Positions 17,250 to 26,740 of a stretch of 64,000 nucleotides of DNA are shown in pieces. Source of the stretch: Burkholderia gladioli (GTDB lineage Bacteria; Pseudomonadota; Gammaproteobacteria; Burkholderiales; Burkholderiaceae); assembly GCF_000959725.1 (NCBI RefSeq), contig NZ_CP009323.1, forward strand, positions 4,464,001-4,528,000, in the 5' to 3' direction. Made by a program: the position numbers and the translations under genes. Below the pieces are notes generated by a model. It ran no database searches, was not told the DNA's origin, and worked only from the letters and a program-made list of their open reading frames with translations. Position 1 is the first letter of the stretch. Each line of letters opens with the position of its first letter.

Positions 17250-17635
17250 GACAAATTAGGAAGCGCTCGTACTGCCACTGTCGCCCGAACTGGCGGCGGC
17301 GAAGTGGAAAGGTGCGTTGCCTGCACCGCACTAGCCGACGTGAGGCGCGAGCTTGCCTGCAAAGGCGTGACGCTCGATCTGCTCTGGAACGAGTACAAGG
17401 CCGAGCACCCCGACGGTTACGCGTACACCTGGTTTCGCGCACGACACAGCGAATGGGCGAGTTCGCCGGACTCCAGCAACGCGTCAAGCTGCCCGGCGAG
17501 TACGGCCTCCACGCCATGCAGCCCTGCAAGCTCAAGCAGGCCAACCATCGTCTTGCATGCGTCGCGTTGTGACAGGCGGGCGTCGAGGTTCCCAGGCTCT
17601 GCAGTACGCCTCACGCGGGAACAGTGCCTCACGAA
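17250..17635. pseudogene. IS21-type IstA remnants in opposite orientations
   Basis: On the plus strand, 17280-17460 encodes pieces of an IstA N-terminal region (LPLSPELAAAKWKGALPAP in one frame, then VRRELACKGVTLDLLWNEYKAEHPDGYAYTWF in another). On the minus strand, 17635-17460 encodes ACKTMVGLLELAGLHGVEAVLAGQLDALLESGEL, which resembles the IstA C-terminal helical region. Neither part has an intact integrase core. The two pieces point toward each other, so this is a rearranged remnant and not an element. Confidence 0.5.
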
Positions 17636-17668
17636 ACGCGAGCCCCTTGACTGCCTGGGGTTTGCGCT

Positions 17669-18589
17669 TCAGGGAGTCAATGAAGTGGCGGTAATCAAGC
17701 GCGGCCGGTTGTCGTGCGCACGTGAGCCCCGAGCGGTGCTATGGACCAGCACGCCGGACAGGTACCCCCAGCAGATCCCGTGTGTCAAACGCAATCTCAT
17801 GTTGATACAGCGTCGTACGCCCATGTCGGCAATGACCTTGCCCGCAATAAAAGGAAATCCGAATATGCCAATGAAATAGGCAAGGCTGAACAGCAACAGG
17901 ACCTGGGCCGTCAGGCCCGGTGGCGCTTCGTTGGCGGCCAGACCGTTGATGACCGAGTAATTCAGCCCGTAACCAACACCGAGCAAAGCCGCTGTCAATA
18001 CGTAGCTGAAGCTGTTAGCGAGCGCCTCGATGACCTGTAGCACCTCGTTGACTTTCTCCGGGTCCAGCGCCGAGGTCGGCTCATCGAACAACGTGATCTG
18101 TGGACGCATCATCAAGGCCCGGGCTATCGCCACGCGCTGTTGCTGGCCACCGGACAACTGATGCGGGTACTTCCAGGCGTGATCAAGCATTCCCACTTTG
18201 TGCAGCAGCGCGTAGGCCTGCTGCTTGAGCTCTTCGACGCGGCCCAGGCGGTGATAACGCGGCGCCATCAGCAGGTTGTCGAGCACGGTCAGATGGGGGA
18301 AGAGGTTGAAGCTCTGGAACACCATGCCGATGTTCAGGCGGTGCTCGGCATGCTCCACGTACTGCAGCTTCTGCGCGCCATGCCTGCTCAGATGAATGAA
18401 GGGCTGGCCGTTGATTTTGATATCGCCATTGTCGATCTGCTCAAGCCCGTTGAGCAGGCGAATCAGCGTGGTCTTGCCCGAGCCGGACGGACCGATCACC
18501 GAAACCACTTCACCGGGCTGGATCTGCAGGCTGACCGCGCCAAGCACCTCGACGTTGTTGTAAGCCTTGTGCAGACGGCTGGCTTGCAA
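17669..18589 (-). pseudogene. chimeric remnant: polar amino-acid ABC ATPase fused to an MFS fragment
   Basis: About 195 residues encode a GlnQ/HisP-type ATPase with Walker A GPSGSGKTT, Q-loop VFQSFNLFPH, signature [15 protein letters not shown] and Walker [17 protein letters not shown]. The H-loop never appears. After EALANS the frame runs into [26 protein letters not shown]...GIFGFPFIAGKVIADMGV, an MFS-transporter C-terminal segment, and then unrelated residues. The start is also lost: the natural N-terminus continues upstream (SEGQVPALQASRLHKAY) into a stop near the IS30 remnant. An IS-mediated deletion joining two genes is the simplest explanation. No function is expected. Confidence 0.75.
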
Positions 18590-18629
18590 CGCCGGAACCT
18601 GCCCCTCGCTGCTCGGTGCCGGCCGAAGC

Positions 18630-19465
18630 GCTCAGCGCCGCACGCGCAGCGCGGGGCGCCGTCCCACAAAGCTTTGCCTGCAAAGCGTCTGCTGGCGTAT
18701 CGTTCTCACCCTGCTCAAGTGGAAATGGTCACCTCAGCAGATATCGGGCACACTGAAACGTATGTATCCGACCGACCCGACCCAGCAGGTCTCGCACGAA
18801 ACCATCTACACGGCCGTCTACGCCCAGCCGCGCGGCCAACTGCGTCGTCAGCTCATCGCCTGCCTGCGCCAGGGTCACAGCACGCGCACGCCGCGTACAC
18901 GCGGCACAGACCCGCGCGGACAGATTCCCGACATGGTCAGTATGCATGTACGGCCGCCCGAAATTGAGGACCGGCTGCTGCCTGGACACTGGGAAGGCGA
19001 CTTCATCAAGGGCGCGGGCAACCAGTCCTCGGTCGGCGTCCTGGTTGAACGGACCAGCCGCCTGGTGCTGCTTGCAAAGATGGAAGACGCCACCGCAGCT
19101 TCGGCAGGGGCGGGCTTCTCCGCCAAGCTCAATTCGATTGTCGCGCCACTGCGCCAGAGCTTCACTTACGACCAGGCAAAGAAATGTCGCGCCATAAAGA
19201 GCTCACTGCCGTAACCGGCGTGAACGTGTACTTTTGCGACCCGCATAGTCCCTAGCAACGCGGCACTTGCGAAAACACCAACGGGCTGCTGCGCCAGTAT
19301 CTGCCAAAAGGCACAGACCTTTCGGTCTACACTCAGGACGAACTCGACGCCATCGCCGACAGCCTGAATAGCCGGCCTCGTGCAACTCACAACTTCCATT
19401 CACCATTTGAGGTCTTCGCCGCGACCCTCGCATCAGCAAGTCAACCTCAAGGCTCTAAACATTAA
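18630..19465 (+). pseudogene. IS30-family transposase remnant
   Basis: The plus strand encodes an IS30-type DDE transposase lacking its N-terminal third: WKWSPQQISGTLKRMYP, VSHETIYTAVYAQPRGQLRRQLIACLRQ, PGHWEGDFIKGAGNQSSVGVLVER, TYDQAK. A one-base loss near 19175 shifts the frame, and the rest reads in another frame as VTGVNVYFCDPHSP, a TAG at the usual Trp, then [23 protein letters not shown] and a TAA at 19463-19465. Truncation, frameshift and nonsense codon show it is dead. Confidence 0.85.
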
Positions 19466-19619
19466 CCCCGCTGTTGCGCTTCACCCTTGAAACCGCCAAC
19501 GAGGAATGAGCCTAGAGAGACCGGGAACGAGAGTAGAAGGCTGGCTCACGGGCAGTTGGCCGGCGTGTCGGGTCGATCATCATCAGGATGATGGTGGTCG
19601 ACATGAACGAAGCACAAGT

Positions 19620-20096
19620 GAGAAGCTTGCGCATGCGGTCACGGTGCTGGAGGACTTCCTCTTGAAGTCGCCCGCGATCGCGCATCAGATGGCGAGATGC
19701 TTCGTCCTGCGCCGATGGCACCCGGATCACCTGCATCAGGTCGCGTTCGCCGCGCAACCAGGCACGCAGACTGATGACAAGTTTGATTGCATCGAGCCGG
19801 TCAGTCTTCTCGCGCCGTTTGTGGCGTTCAAATGGGATGCTCGCAGGATCGACGACGTGACATTCGATCCCGCGAGCCCAATAGCTGACGACGACTCGTG
19901 CATCCGTCGGCAGTGCCCATTTCTCCCTTTGCTGCCCGATCAACGTCAGCACCGCATGCAGACGGGATGCGGCTTGTGGCTCCGCTACCGTGTGTACGGC
20001 CGGGCTGTCGCGGCAACCGTCATGTAACGCCACCTTCCACTTCGCCGCAGCCAGTTCCAGCGATACCGCCAGCACGAGCGCTTCCGAATGCGTCAT
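19620..20096 (-). pseudogene. IS110-family transposase fragment
   Basis: From ATG 20096 the minus strand encodes MTHSEALVLAVSLELAAAKW and continues through QQREKWALPTDARVVVSYWARGIECHVVDPASI, TDRLDAIKLVISLRAWLRGERDLMQV and LQHRDRMRKLL, an N-terminal IS110-type transposase domain. The expected EAGQDGFW segment between VVVSY and ARGIECHV is missing. After about 19620 the sequence changes to unrelated residues, so the C-terminal domain is lost. It is unlike the nested IS110 element at 5-6.4 kb. Confidence 0.75.
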
Positions 20097-20199
20097 GGTG
20101 TTTGCCTGATCCTCTCCTTGAGTAACGGCCACACGGCTCATTTTACGATCAGCGTCGTGCGGGTTCCGTAGCCCCGTCCGGCATAGGATCTTTCGCTCT

Positions 20200-22335
20200 C
20201 TAATGGACGACAATCCTGACGCTAGCGATGTTCTGGACTAGTCCAAACGGCGTGGTCGTCTCCCCATCGCGCTGAGATGCGACTCGGACAACGGGGAAAT
20301 AGACGCCGGGCTTGGAAAATACGTAAGTCGCTTCCAGGTTGATCTCCGTGCGCCCGTCGGGCAGTGGACTGTTGTCCGTAAAGCTGCCCTTACCTTCGAA
20401 GTCCCACTCCACCTTGACGATCTTTCCAGCCGTTGGCGGCACCTGGGCTTTCACGGCCAATATCACGGGGCGGCCGGCCATGGCTTCGACTCTCCTGCTG
20501 GGCAGGCTACCTGCTGACGTCATGGCAGTCAGTATCACGACCGGCTGAATCCCACCGCGTCCCGCTGCCGTCGCGGGCAACCGGACCTGATTGTCTGCAT
20601 CGATGTGATATTCAGTGTTCGGCGGGGGCTGCACACCGTTGGCGACCCATTCGTCGAGGTCGAGAAGAGCCTGTTGAACTTCGCTGAGATAGCCCACGAT
20701 GTGGTTCGCAGCGCGCGGGATACCCGCGAAACCCACACCGGCCTCGTATCCCGAAAGATCCGGCCCGTGATCGGCGTGATCCATAAACCACAGGCGGTAG
20801 CTATCGGCGAACGCCCCTCCTCGAGCGGCTTGTGCCCGATGGCGATACCAATCGGCTGACCATGGATAGGCCGATACGTCCATGGTTGACTCCACCATGA
20901 TCATCTTTCCGTAAAAGTGCCCGTTGGGCACCGCCCCGGCGCTGCTGGCGGCGAGCAGAGGACCAACCAGAAGCGGACGCTGCGCATAGAGGGGAGCCCC
21001 ATCCGCGCTTCGGTACTGGTCCCAGCCATATTCATCGGGTGCGCCGATCTGATGACGATGGTAGTACTGAAGTGCGATCAGCCAGGAGTTGTCAAGTCGC
21101 ACTTTGGTTCCGGGCGTAATTCCTGGATTTGCGCTGAGTTTCACGGTATTGCCGGCCGCCCTCATGATCTGGACCGACTCGCCGGCTTTCGGACCACTGG
21201 TGATCGATAGATCCGCCATGGTCAGGGCGCCAGCAGGAAGAACATTGGCCAAAACTAGCGCGGTCGAACCCTCGACGCTGGTAACCACCGTATCGTATTG
21301 AATCCGTGCCGCCTGAACCGAGGGTTCGTGCCCCTCGTAGCCATCCTTGGTCCAGAAGTCCTCAACGTAAGTTGGGTCCATGGATCGCACTACGCCTTGC
21401 ACAGCCAGGAATCCTCCTCCGTTAAGCGTGCTGTACTGCCACCACCCTCTAAGGGGATGTCCAAGCCGGGTTACCTCCTTCAGAACGCTTTGTTGTTTCG
21501 CGCTCAAACCCACATAAGGATCGCCACTGCCACCCGGCGCCATGGCGTCGGCGATCTGTGGCAACTTGTCCGCCAGCACCCGCAGCGCCAGGAGCTGTGC
21601 GGTCATGAAGCTCGGAATGGCGTTCGGCACGCCGAAAACCATGGGCACAGCGCCATCCCATACACCATCGGTGTTCTCCATCGACCCTACGGTCTGGTAG
21701 GCGCCCCCGCTCGCGCCGTAGAGATAGCCACGGGGTCGCGCCGAACTGCCGTAAAGCTGCTGAGCGACAACGCGGGAATATTTGGCGGCCGCCGCGTTGG
21801 CCCGGTAGGCCGCCAGCACGCCGCCAGCAGCGGGCCCCCCGGCGTTATTTGTGGACACAACATAGGCCCCGTTGGAAATGGCGAACACGACTGAGCAGAC
21901 CGAGGTCCCTACCTCCGGACAGCCCAAGGCAGCGTCCTCTCGGACAATGGTCGGATAAGTGGTTTCAAAGAAGCGGCGCTGATACTTCTCCGCGGCCGGA
22001 AAGTAAAAGGAGAAACGGACGTTGGTTCCGCTGAAGCCGCCGTGGACATATAGGTAACTGACCGTGAGACCTGTGGTCAAATCCGTAACGGTTTGAGGCC
22101 GTTTGACATCGATGTAGGGTTTGTCCAACAGCGGGTCGACACAGTCGCCGGTTATAAACACCGGACCGTTGGGGGACCCAGCTACGCACTCAGGCGGAGA
22201 AGCCGACACTGCAGCCGGCGAGCCTGCTGCCGAAGCCACATTCGCTATCGCTATCAGCAACGCAGCCTGTACAACCAGCCGGAACCACACCCGCATATTC
22301 CCGTTTTGGATTTGGCCGTCCGAGTCGTCGATCAT
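20200..22335 (-). CDS. secreted tannase-like alpha/beta-hydrolase family protein with PKD-like end
   Basis: The 711-residue protein carries an N-terminal signal peptide (FRLVVQAALLIAIANVASAAG). A long region with GYLYGASGGAYQT at about 205-217 provides a GASGG nucleophile elbow, and FMDHADHGPDLSG near 540 offers candidate acid/base residues. The last 90 residues (KIVKVEWDFEGKGSF...TYVFSKPGVYFPVVRVASQ) have the PKD-type beta-sandwich pattern. It resembles the tannase-like proteins of unknown function (I believe DUF6351), so it is probably a periplasmic or extracellular esterase. The start at 22335 has AGGA seven bases upstream; ATG 22296 is an alternative nearer the leader. It is intact although flanked on both sides by IS debris, so it may be cargo that was brought in. 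Confidence 0.7.
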   Translation of the reverse strand: MIDDSDGQIQNGNMRVWFRLVVQAALLIAIANVASAAGSPAAVSASPPECVAGSPNGPVFITGDCVDPLLDKPYIDVKRPQTVTDLTTGLTVSYLYVHGGFSGTNVRFSFYFPAAEKYQRRFFETTYPTIVREDAALGCPEVGTSVCSVVFAISNGAYVVSTNNAGGPAAGGVLAAYRANAAAAKYSRVVAQQLYGSSARPRGYLYGASGGAYQTVGSMENTDGVWDGAVPMVFGVPNAIPSFMTAQLLALRVLADKLPQIADAMAPGGSGDPYVGLSAKQQSVLKEVTRLGHPLRGWWQYSTLNGGGFLAVQGVVRSMDPTYVEDFWTKDGYEGHEPSVQAARIQYDTVVTSVEGSTALVLANVLPAGALTMADLSITSGPKAGESVQIMRAAGNTVKLSANPGITPGTKVRLDNSWLIALQYYHRHQIGAPDEYGWDQYRSADGAPLYAQRPLLVGPLLAASSAGAVPNGHFYGKMIMVESTMDVSAYPWSADWYRHRAQAARGGAFADSYRLWFMDHADHGPDLSGYEAGVGFAGIPRAANHIVGYLSEVQQALLDLDEWVANGVQPPPNTEYHIDADNQVRLPATAAGRGGIQPVVILTAMTSAGSLPSRRVEAMAGRPVILAVKAQVPPTAGKIVKVEWDFEGKGSFTDNSPLPDGRTEINLEATYVFSKPGVYFPVVRVASQRDGETTTPFGLVQNIASVRIVVH

Positions 22336-22779
22336 TTTGAATTTCCTAGAAAAACGCTCCCCCTAGCTCGGGAGGCATGCAATTACGGTGTACATCGGCG
22401 CCAACCAATTCTTACGCCTTCGCGCCAGTCGCCCGACTTGGAACGGTCTGAATAGTGGCTGCCTTCCCACTCGCACGGGCAGATAGCGTAACCGCGGCGC
22501 TTCAGGCGAAATCCACACTGGAAACGAGCCGCCAAGACATCCGGTCAACCGCTTCGGCCACGCGCGGGGGCAGGAATTCTTCAACTATTGCTTCACGCAA
22601 TTTACCACGGCCGCCACCCCTGGCCGCACGGTACTCACAGTGAAGTGGCCGATTACTCCCCGTCGCAAGTCCCCGAAGCAGCGCCGATCTCCATGCCCCG
22701 CAGCGCTGCGCGGGACCCTCATCGATCAGGTTGCGCGCCACGCATTCCTGCGTTCCTGATTGCGCTCAGATTACTCAAG
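22336..22779. other. intergenic region, no gene recognised
   Basis: About 440 bases upstream of the tannase-like gene contain only short, mutually overlapping open frames with no family signature on either strand. The segment adjoining 22335 should hold that gene's promoter. The rest is probably IS-derived debris, but I could not identify it. Confidence 0.4.
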
Positions 22780-23190
22780 CAGAGTAGCCTGTGAAGCGGT
22801 TCGGGTGGACCCATAAGAGGATCTACCGCATCTAACGCGAGCTCGAACTGAATCTGCGCATCAAGCCGCGCAAGCGGCTTGTGCGCGGGGCCTAGGAGCC
22901 GATGGCTGCATCGGCGTCGATGGACGCAGTGTGGTAGGTGGATTTCATGCATAACCAGTTAAAGGACGCTCGTAGCATCAGGCTGCTCAAGGTGAGAGAC
23001 GATTTCACCGAGAAGCATTGGGTATCGAGATTAACTTCTCGCTACCGTCTGGTGTGATAGGGGCCCTGGAGCAAATCACTGGTTGGCGTGGAAAACCAGC
23101 GGCGATATGGTGCGATAACGGTCCGGAGTACCTGAGTGACGCGATTACGCAATGGGCATGCGCTCGGATCAGCGCGATAAAAAACTTCCA
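22780..23190 (+). pseudogene. IS3-family (IS407-like) OrfB remnant
   Basis: The plus strand reads VKRFGWTHKRIYRI, a stop, RELELNLRIKPRKRLVRGA, a stop, AVW, a stop, VDFMHNQLKDARSIRLLKVRDDFTEKH. After a frame change it continues GIEINFSLPSGVIGALEQITGWRGKPAAIWCDNGPEYLSDAITQWA. This is the catalytic core start of an IS3-type OrfB integrase (DNGPEY holds the second Asp), broken by three stops and a frameshift. Both ends are missing. Confidence 0.8.
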
Positions 23191-23751
23191 TTTGGAATAC
23201 CTTCTCAGGGGCGGCAGCGGTTCGGGCGCTGAACGCTTTGATCGAAGCTTGCGAGGGCGCGGTCCAGTTGACGCGGATGGCACTATCAGATGGATGAACG
23301 GTTCATGCGCCGCCCGATATCGCCCGAGGCAACGCGCTCTGGTTGGCGCTTTGCGTTCAAAGGTGTTCAGGCAACCTTCGATGTCTTCCTCACCGTCGTG
23401 CTGCGATGGCGCGACGACGCCACCGCTTGCATCCGCGAACTCCCCAGATAGCCGGTTGCCCGTCGTTTTCCGAACTGAACGCAGCAGCGTCCGAGATCTT
23501 TCCGTTTGCCGATAGTCTTGACAGGGTGCAGCGGCGATTGTCGATGCCCGTCACCGGGATTTCGACGGGCCCGTGATACAACGGCGCTCAACGCTAGCTT
23601 GACTGCCTACTCGAAGCCCCCGTGCAGGCCGTTTTCGGGATTCGCCTTATCAATGCCCCCGTTCCTCTAGGTTACAGAACTTTAGCACTTGGTTTTTCAG
23701 TCGGTGTCACGATCACGAGCACCGCGAGCCTCACGATCCAACAAAGAGTTT
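23191..23751. other. non-coding debris after the IS3 remnant
   Basis: About 560 bases contain no convincing gene. One frame reads RFMRRPISPEATRSGWRFAF followed by VQATFDVFLTVVLRWRDD between about 23300 and 23440, which could be a protein fragment, but I do not recognise the family and stops flank it. Confidence 0.35.
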
Positions 23752-24183
23752 TTACATCAACCCGAACAACACCTCCTGTGCACCTTCCCACAGGATCTTA
23801 AGGCCGAAGGGCCGCAACTGTTCCTTACCCTTCACGATCGTTAGGAAATGATTACCAGCAAGTTGTCCCATCTTGCTCGAGAACACGCAGGGACCGTACG
23901 CCATTATAATCTCCGCCTCGCTATAGCCGCCGGGGTAGAACAACACATCGCCAACTGACGGATGACTTGTATGGTTCTCGAATCCAACAGGTTTGCCGTC
24001 GTTTTCGAGTTGGTATCCGCCCAGCGGGACCCAGCATCCTTCGCCACTCCATCGGACATGTATCAGCTTCTGTCTGTAAGGCAGCAGCGACAAGAACGCC
24101 TTGACGGTTTCCGGCGCATCCGGATGTGTCTCGGCTTCAAACATGTATCCTGCTGCGATGATACGTACTCGTGCCATTCCCAT
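23752..24183 (-). CDS. DUF3830 (cyclophilin-like fold) protein
   Basis: The protein has 143 residues: RVRIIAAGYMFEAETHPDAPETVKAFLSLLPYRQKLIHVRWSGEGCWVPLG, SHPSVGDVLFYPGG, SEAEIIMAYG, AGNHFLTIV. The order of short beta strands and the ETVKAFLSLLP/RWSGE phrases match the DUF3830 family, which adopts a cyclophilin-like fold and is often found near amidohydrolase or small-molecule catabolic genes. Its biochemical role is not established. AGGAG lies four bases before ATG 24183 and ten before ATG 24177, so either start could be used. It stands alone between IS debris and the next island. Confidence 0.72.
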   Translation of the reverse strand: MGMARVRIIAAGYMFEAETHPDAPETVKAFLSLLPYRQKLIHVRWSGEGCWVPLGGYQLENDGKPVGFENHTSHPSVGDVLFYPGGYSEAEIIMAYGPCVFSSKMGQLAGNHFLTIVKGKEQLRPFGLKILWEGAQEVLFGLM

Positions 24184-24531
24184 TTCTCCTCTAGTAGTTA
24201 GCGCTTTTCACAGTCCGGCACGGCATCCCTGAAGTGTGTGCGAGGAAGATGGGCCATCTGCCAAGCGACGCAGTGGACAGTGGACCGCACGTCGCGTTGA
24301 CCGCCGCGCTTGGTAAAAGCAGTTGAGCTAGGTAAACCGTGCGTCCGCAACGGCACGATCTCAAACAAAGCACGCGATCGGCACCGTATCGCACGGTACG
24401 AACTCGCGCTGAAATCATCACTTCACTCATCTTTCTTTTCATCTTCGATACGGGACAAAAACATTGGATCGTCGAATATTTTTCGGCAAGAATAGAAACT
24501 ACCAACTGTCATTCGGCATCCAAAGTATCAA
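24184..24531. other. intergenic region, no gene recognised
   Basis: About 350 bases between two diverging genes show no family signature on either strand. An A/T-rich stretch at about 24420-24500 probably contains the promoter of the small gene at 24532. Confidence 0.4.
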
Positions 24532-24945
24532 ATGAAAACCATTCGACTCCAGTTCGACGCTTCCGGGTCTTCAACCCCTCACGCAGAGATCGTCAGCCTG
24601 ATTGAAAATGCCCTCGCCGGTCTCGACTGCCGCGTCGAACCTGCTTCTGGAACGGCATCGCAACGCACTGCGAGCCGCTCGCGCCTGCGCCTTCCCCGCG
24701 ATCAGAAAGTCTATCTGTCGCTGGCGCGTTTTATTGAAGAGTCTCCTACACTCGGCGAGCAGTTGTTCGCACTCGACGCGCATCGCGGGATCGCCCGAAT
24801 CAATCTGATCGACGCGGCATCGGACACGGTGCTGCAATCGCGCACTTACCCATACACGGACAGCACCGAGGCCACACTGGATACCGATATTCTGGTGCTG
24901 CAACTGCGAATTGCCGCAGACTTCGGCGTCGCCGCTTCACGCTGA
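24532..24945 (+). CDS. hypothetical protein, 137 residues
   Basis: This is a small, predicted soluble protein beginning MKTIRLQFDASGSSTPHAEI. It has an alternating charged/hydrophobic pattern (RLPRDQKVYLSLARFIEESPTLGEQLFALDAHRGIARINLIDAASDTVLQS) and no signal peptide or membrane span. I do not recognise a family. No clear ribosome site precedes ATG 24532. It converges on the leftward SDR/PhyH/TonB operon, 54 bp beyond its last stop. Coding is plausible because the composition is balanced and the opposite-strand frame is Arg-rich. Confidence 0.55.
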   Translation: MKTIRLQFDASGSSTPHAEIVSLIENALAGLDCRVEPASGTASQRTASRSRLRLPRDQKVYLSLARFIEESPTLGEQLFALDAHRGIARINLIDAASDTVLQSRTYPYTDSTEATLDTDILVLQLRIAADFGVAASR

Positions 24946-24999
24946 TACCGGCGGCCGCGTTAGCATTGCGTCCCCGCACATCTGCCGGGACGCCTGCTG

Positions 25000-25809
25000 T
25001 TAAACAACGATTCCACCGTCGATCACGAGTTCCTGTCCGGTGATGTTCCGGCCGCCTTCACCTGCCAGAAACAGCACCATCGCAGCGATGTCGGCAGGCT
25101 CGTTCAACTGGCCCAGTGCCGGTCCCATTTCAGCGGTGTAGCGACGCACTGCCGTCGCATCGTCGATTCCATCGCGACGCGCGCGCTCGGCCCAATTGCG
25201 CTTCATCCGCTCGACCGCAATCGGACCTGGCGCAATATAATTGACCGTCACGCCCGCACTCCCCGCTTCGAGCGCCGCGCACCGCGTCAGGCCCCGCAAC
25301 CCCCATTTGGACGACGAGTAGCCAACCCGTCCCGCGCGTCCACGCATCCCGTGGTTGCCACCGATATTGATGACGCGGCCATGTTTCTGCCCGATCATCA
25401 CCGGCAACAGATGCGACATCGTCAGAAACGGACCGCGCAGATTGGTGTCGAGCATCGCGTCGAATTCGGCCAGCGACAGCTTTCCGATCGGCACTTCGAC
25501 CGGGCCGGGAATCGCTGCCGCATTCACCAGCACATCGATACGCCGCCCGGACCAGACGAGAAACGCGTCGATCGCTTCGGCGGTCGCGATTTCGTCGCGG
25601 ATATCGAAAGCGAATATGCGCGACTCGCCGCCCTTCGCCGCGATATGCGTCGCCGTCCGGTCAAGTTCATCGAGCTTGCGTCCCGCCAATGCGACAAGGT
25701 ATCCGGCTTGCGCCAACTGTTCGGCGATCTCGCGGCCGGTGCCGCTCGATGCACCGGTGACGAACGCGACCGGCATCGGCTCGCCCTGCGTTGCGGCAGA
25801 CGTGCTCAT
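25000..25809 (-). CDS. short-chain dehydrogenase/reductase (SDR)
   Basis: This is a classical-length SDR of 269 residues. The cofactor motif TGASSGTG is at about 19-26, NAAAIPGP follows beta 4, and the catalytic YSSSK is near 165. The residue 13 before the Tyr, normally the catalytic Ser, is Gly (IGGNHGMRGRAGRVGY), as in the two other SDRs of this island. The C-terminus NITGQELVIDGGIVV is typical. It overlaps the PhyH gene stop by four bases (ATGA), so it ends the operon receptor-exbB-exbD-tonB-DUF1445-phyH-SDR. It probably oxidises an alcohol made by the preceding dioxygenase. Confidence 0.88.
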   Translation of the reverse strand: MSTSAATQGEPMPVAFVTGASSGTGREIAEQLAQAGYLVALAGRKLDELDRTATHIAAKGGESRIFAFDIRDEIATAEAIDAFLVWSGRRIDVLVNAAAIPGPVEVPIGKLSLAEFDAMLDTNLRGPFLTMSHLLPVMIGQKHGRVINIGGNHGMRGRAGRVGYSSSKWGLRGLTRCAALEAGSAGVTVNYIAPGPIAVERMKRNWAERARRDGIDDATAVRRYTAEMGPALGQLNEPADIAAMVLFLAGEGGRNITGQELVIDGGIVV

Positions 25810-26690
25810 GATGCTGTCGCCGCCGTATCGAAGAAGCGCGAGCGCACCATCGATTGCGTCTTGTAGATCGAACTGCCCGCTTCGCTCGGGAACGGCAGCG
25901 TCAACGGATTGGCCTCCACGCGCACCGTGCTCGACGGCTCGCCCGCGACGATCCGCGAATTGTATTCATTCCATTCGACGTGATAGAACAGCGGCCACGC
26001 GTCGATCGCCGCGAACTCGAGAAACAGGATGCGGCGGTGGGAGCCGGAGCGGTTCAGACCCGAGCCGTGGATCGTCATCGGATGATGGAATGCCACCGTG
26101 CCCGCTGTGCCGGTCAACGAGGCCGCCGCCGAAAAATCCAGACCCGGCGTCGACGGATCGATCGCGCCGACGAAGCGATCGTTCGCGTCGTGATGGCGAT
26201 ACAGCGGCCCGCGATGACTGCCCGGCAACACCTGCATCGCGCCGTTCTCGACCGACGCATCGTCGATCATCACCGAGGCCACGCAGGTCGACATGTTCGT
26301 ATGCGGCGCAAACGCCCAGTCCTGATGCCATTCCAGCGACGAACCGATGCGCGCGGCTTTCACGTTGATCTTGCTGTGGTTCAGACGCACACCGGGCCCG
26401 ACGATGCGCTGCACGAACGCGACCAGCTCAGGATGCTTCGCCAGTTCGAAATAAAATGGATCGACGCGATGCGGCTTTTTGATTCGCTGCACGGTCGGCT
26501 TGCCGCCGTCGAAACCCTCCTCGAAATCGAACACGGCGTTCCTGTCGCCGTCGTCGACGGCGTCGTTCATCAGCCGGTCGGTCAATGCGCGCAGCGATGC
26601 GGTCAGCGTCGCGTCCAGCAAGCCGGGCACGATCGCGTACCCGTGAGCCTGATACTGTGCAAAAGCAGTGTCGAATAGATCGGAAGTCAA
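25806..26690 (-). CDS. phytanoyl-CoA dioxygenase (PhyH) family 2OG/Fe(II) oxygenase
   Basis: This non-haem iron, 2-oxoglutarate-dependent hydroxylase has about 294 residues. The facial triad is HxD in LEWHQDWAF plus a distal His in HHPMTIHGSGLNRSGSHRR, whose Arg would bind 2-oxoglutarate. LNHSKINVK and AMQVLPGSHRGP are also family-like. The frame is open far upstream, but the family starts at LTSDLFDTAFAQYQAHGY. A TTG at 26690 with AGGA six bases before it (AGGACATAAATTG) is therefore the likely start. The 50 bp between the DUF1445 stop and this start contain the ribosome site. It hydroxylates an unidentified substrate. Confidence 0.87.
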   Translation of the reverse strand: MTSDLFDTAFAQYQAHGYAIVPGLLDATLTASLRALTDRLMNDAVDDGDRNAVFDFEEGFDGGKPTVQRIKKPHRVDPFYFELAKHPELVAFVQRIVGPGVRLNHSKINVKAARIGSSLEWHQDWAFAPHTNMSTCVASVMIDDASVENGAMQVLPGSHRGPLYRHHDANDRFVGAIDPSTPGLDFSAAASLTGTAGTVAFHHPMTIHGSGLNRSGSHRRILFLEFAAIDAWPLFYHVEWNEYNSRIVAGEPSSTVRVEANPLTLPFPSEAGSSIYKTQSMVRSRFFDTAATAS

Positions 26691-26740
26691 TTTATGTCCT
26701 TGAATACGATGTCGCCGGTTCAGACCTGAGACCCTTGATC

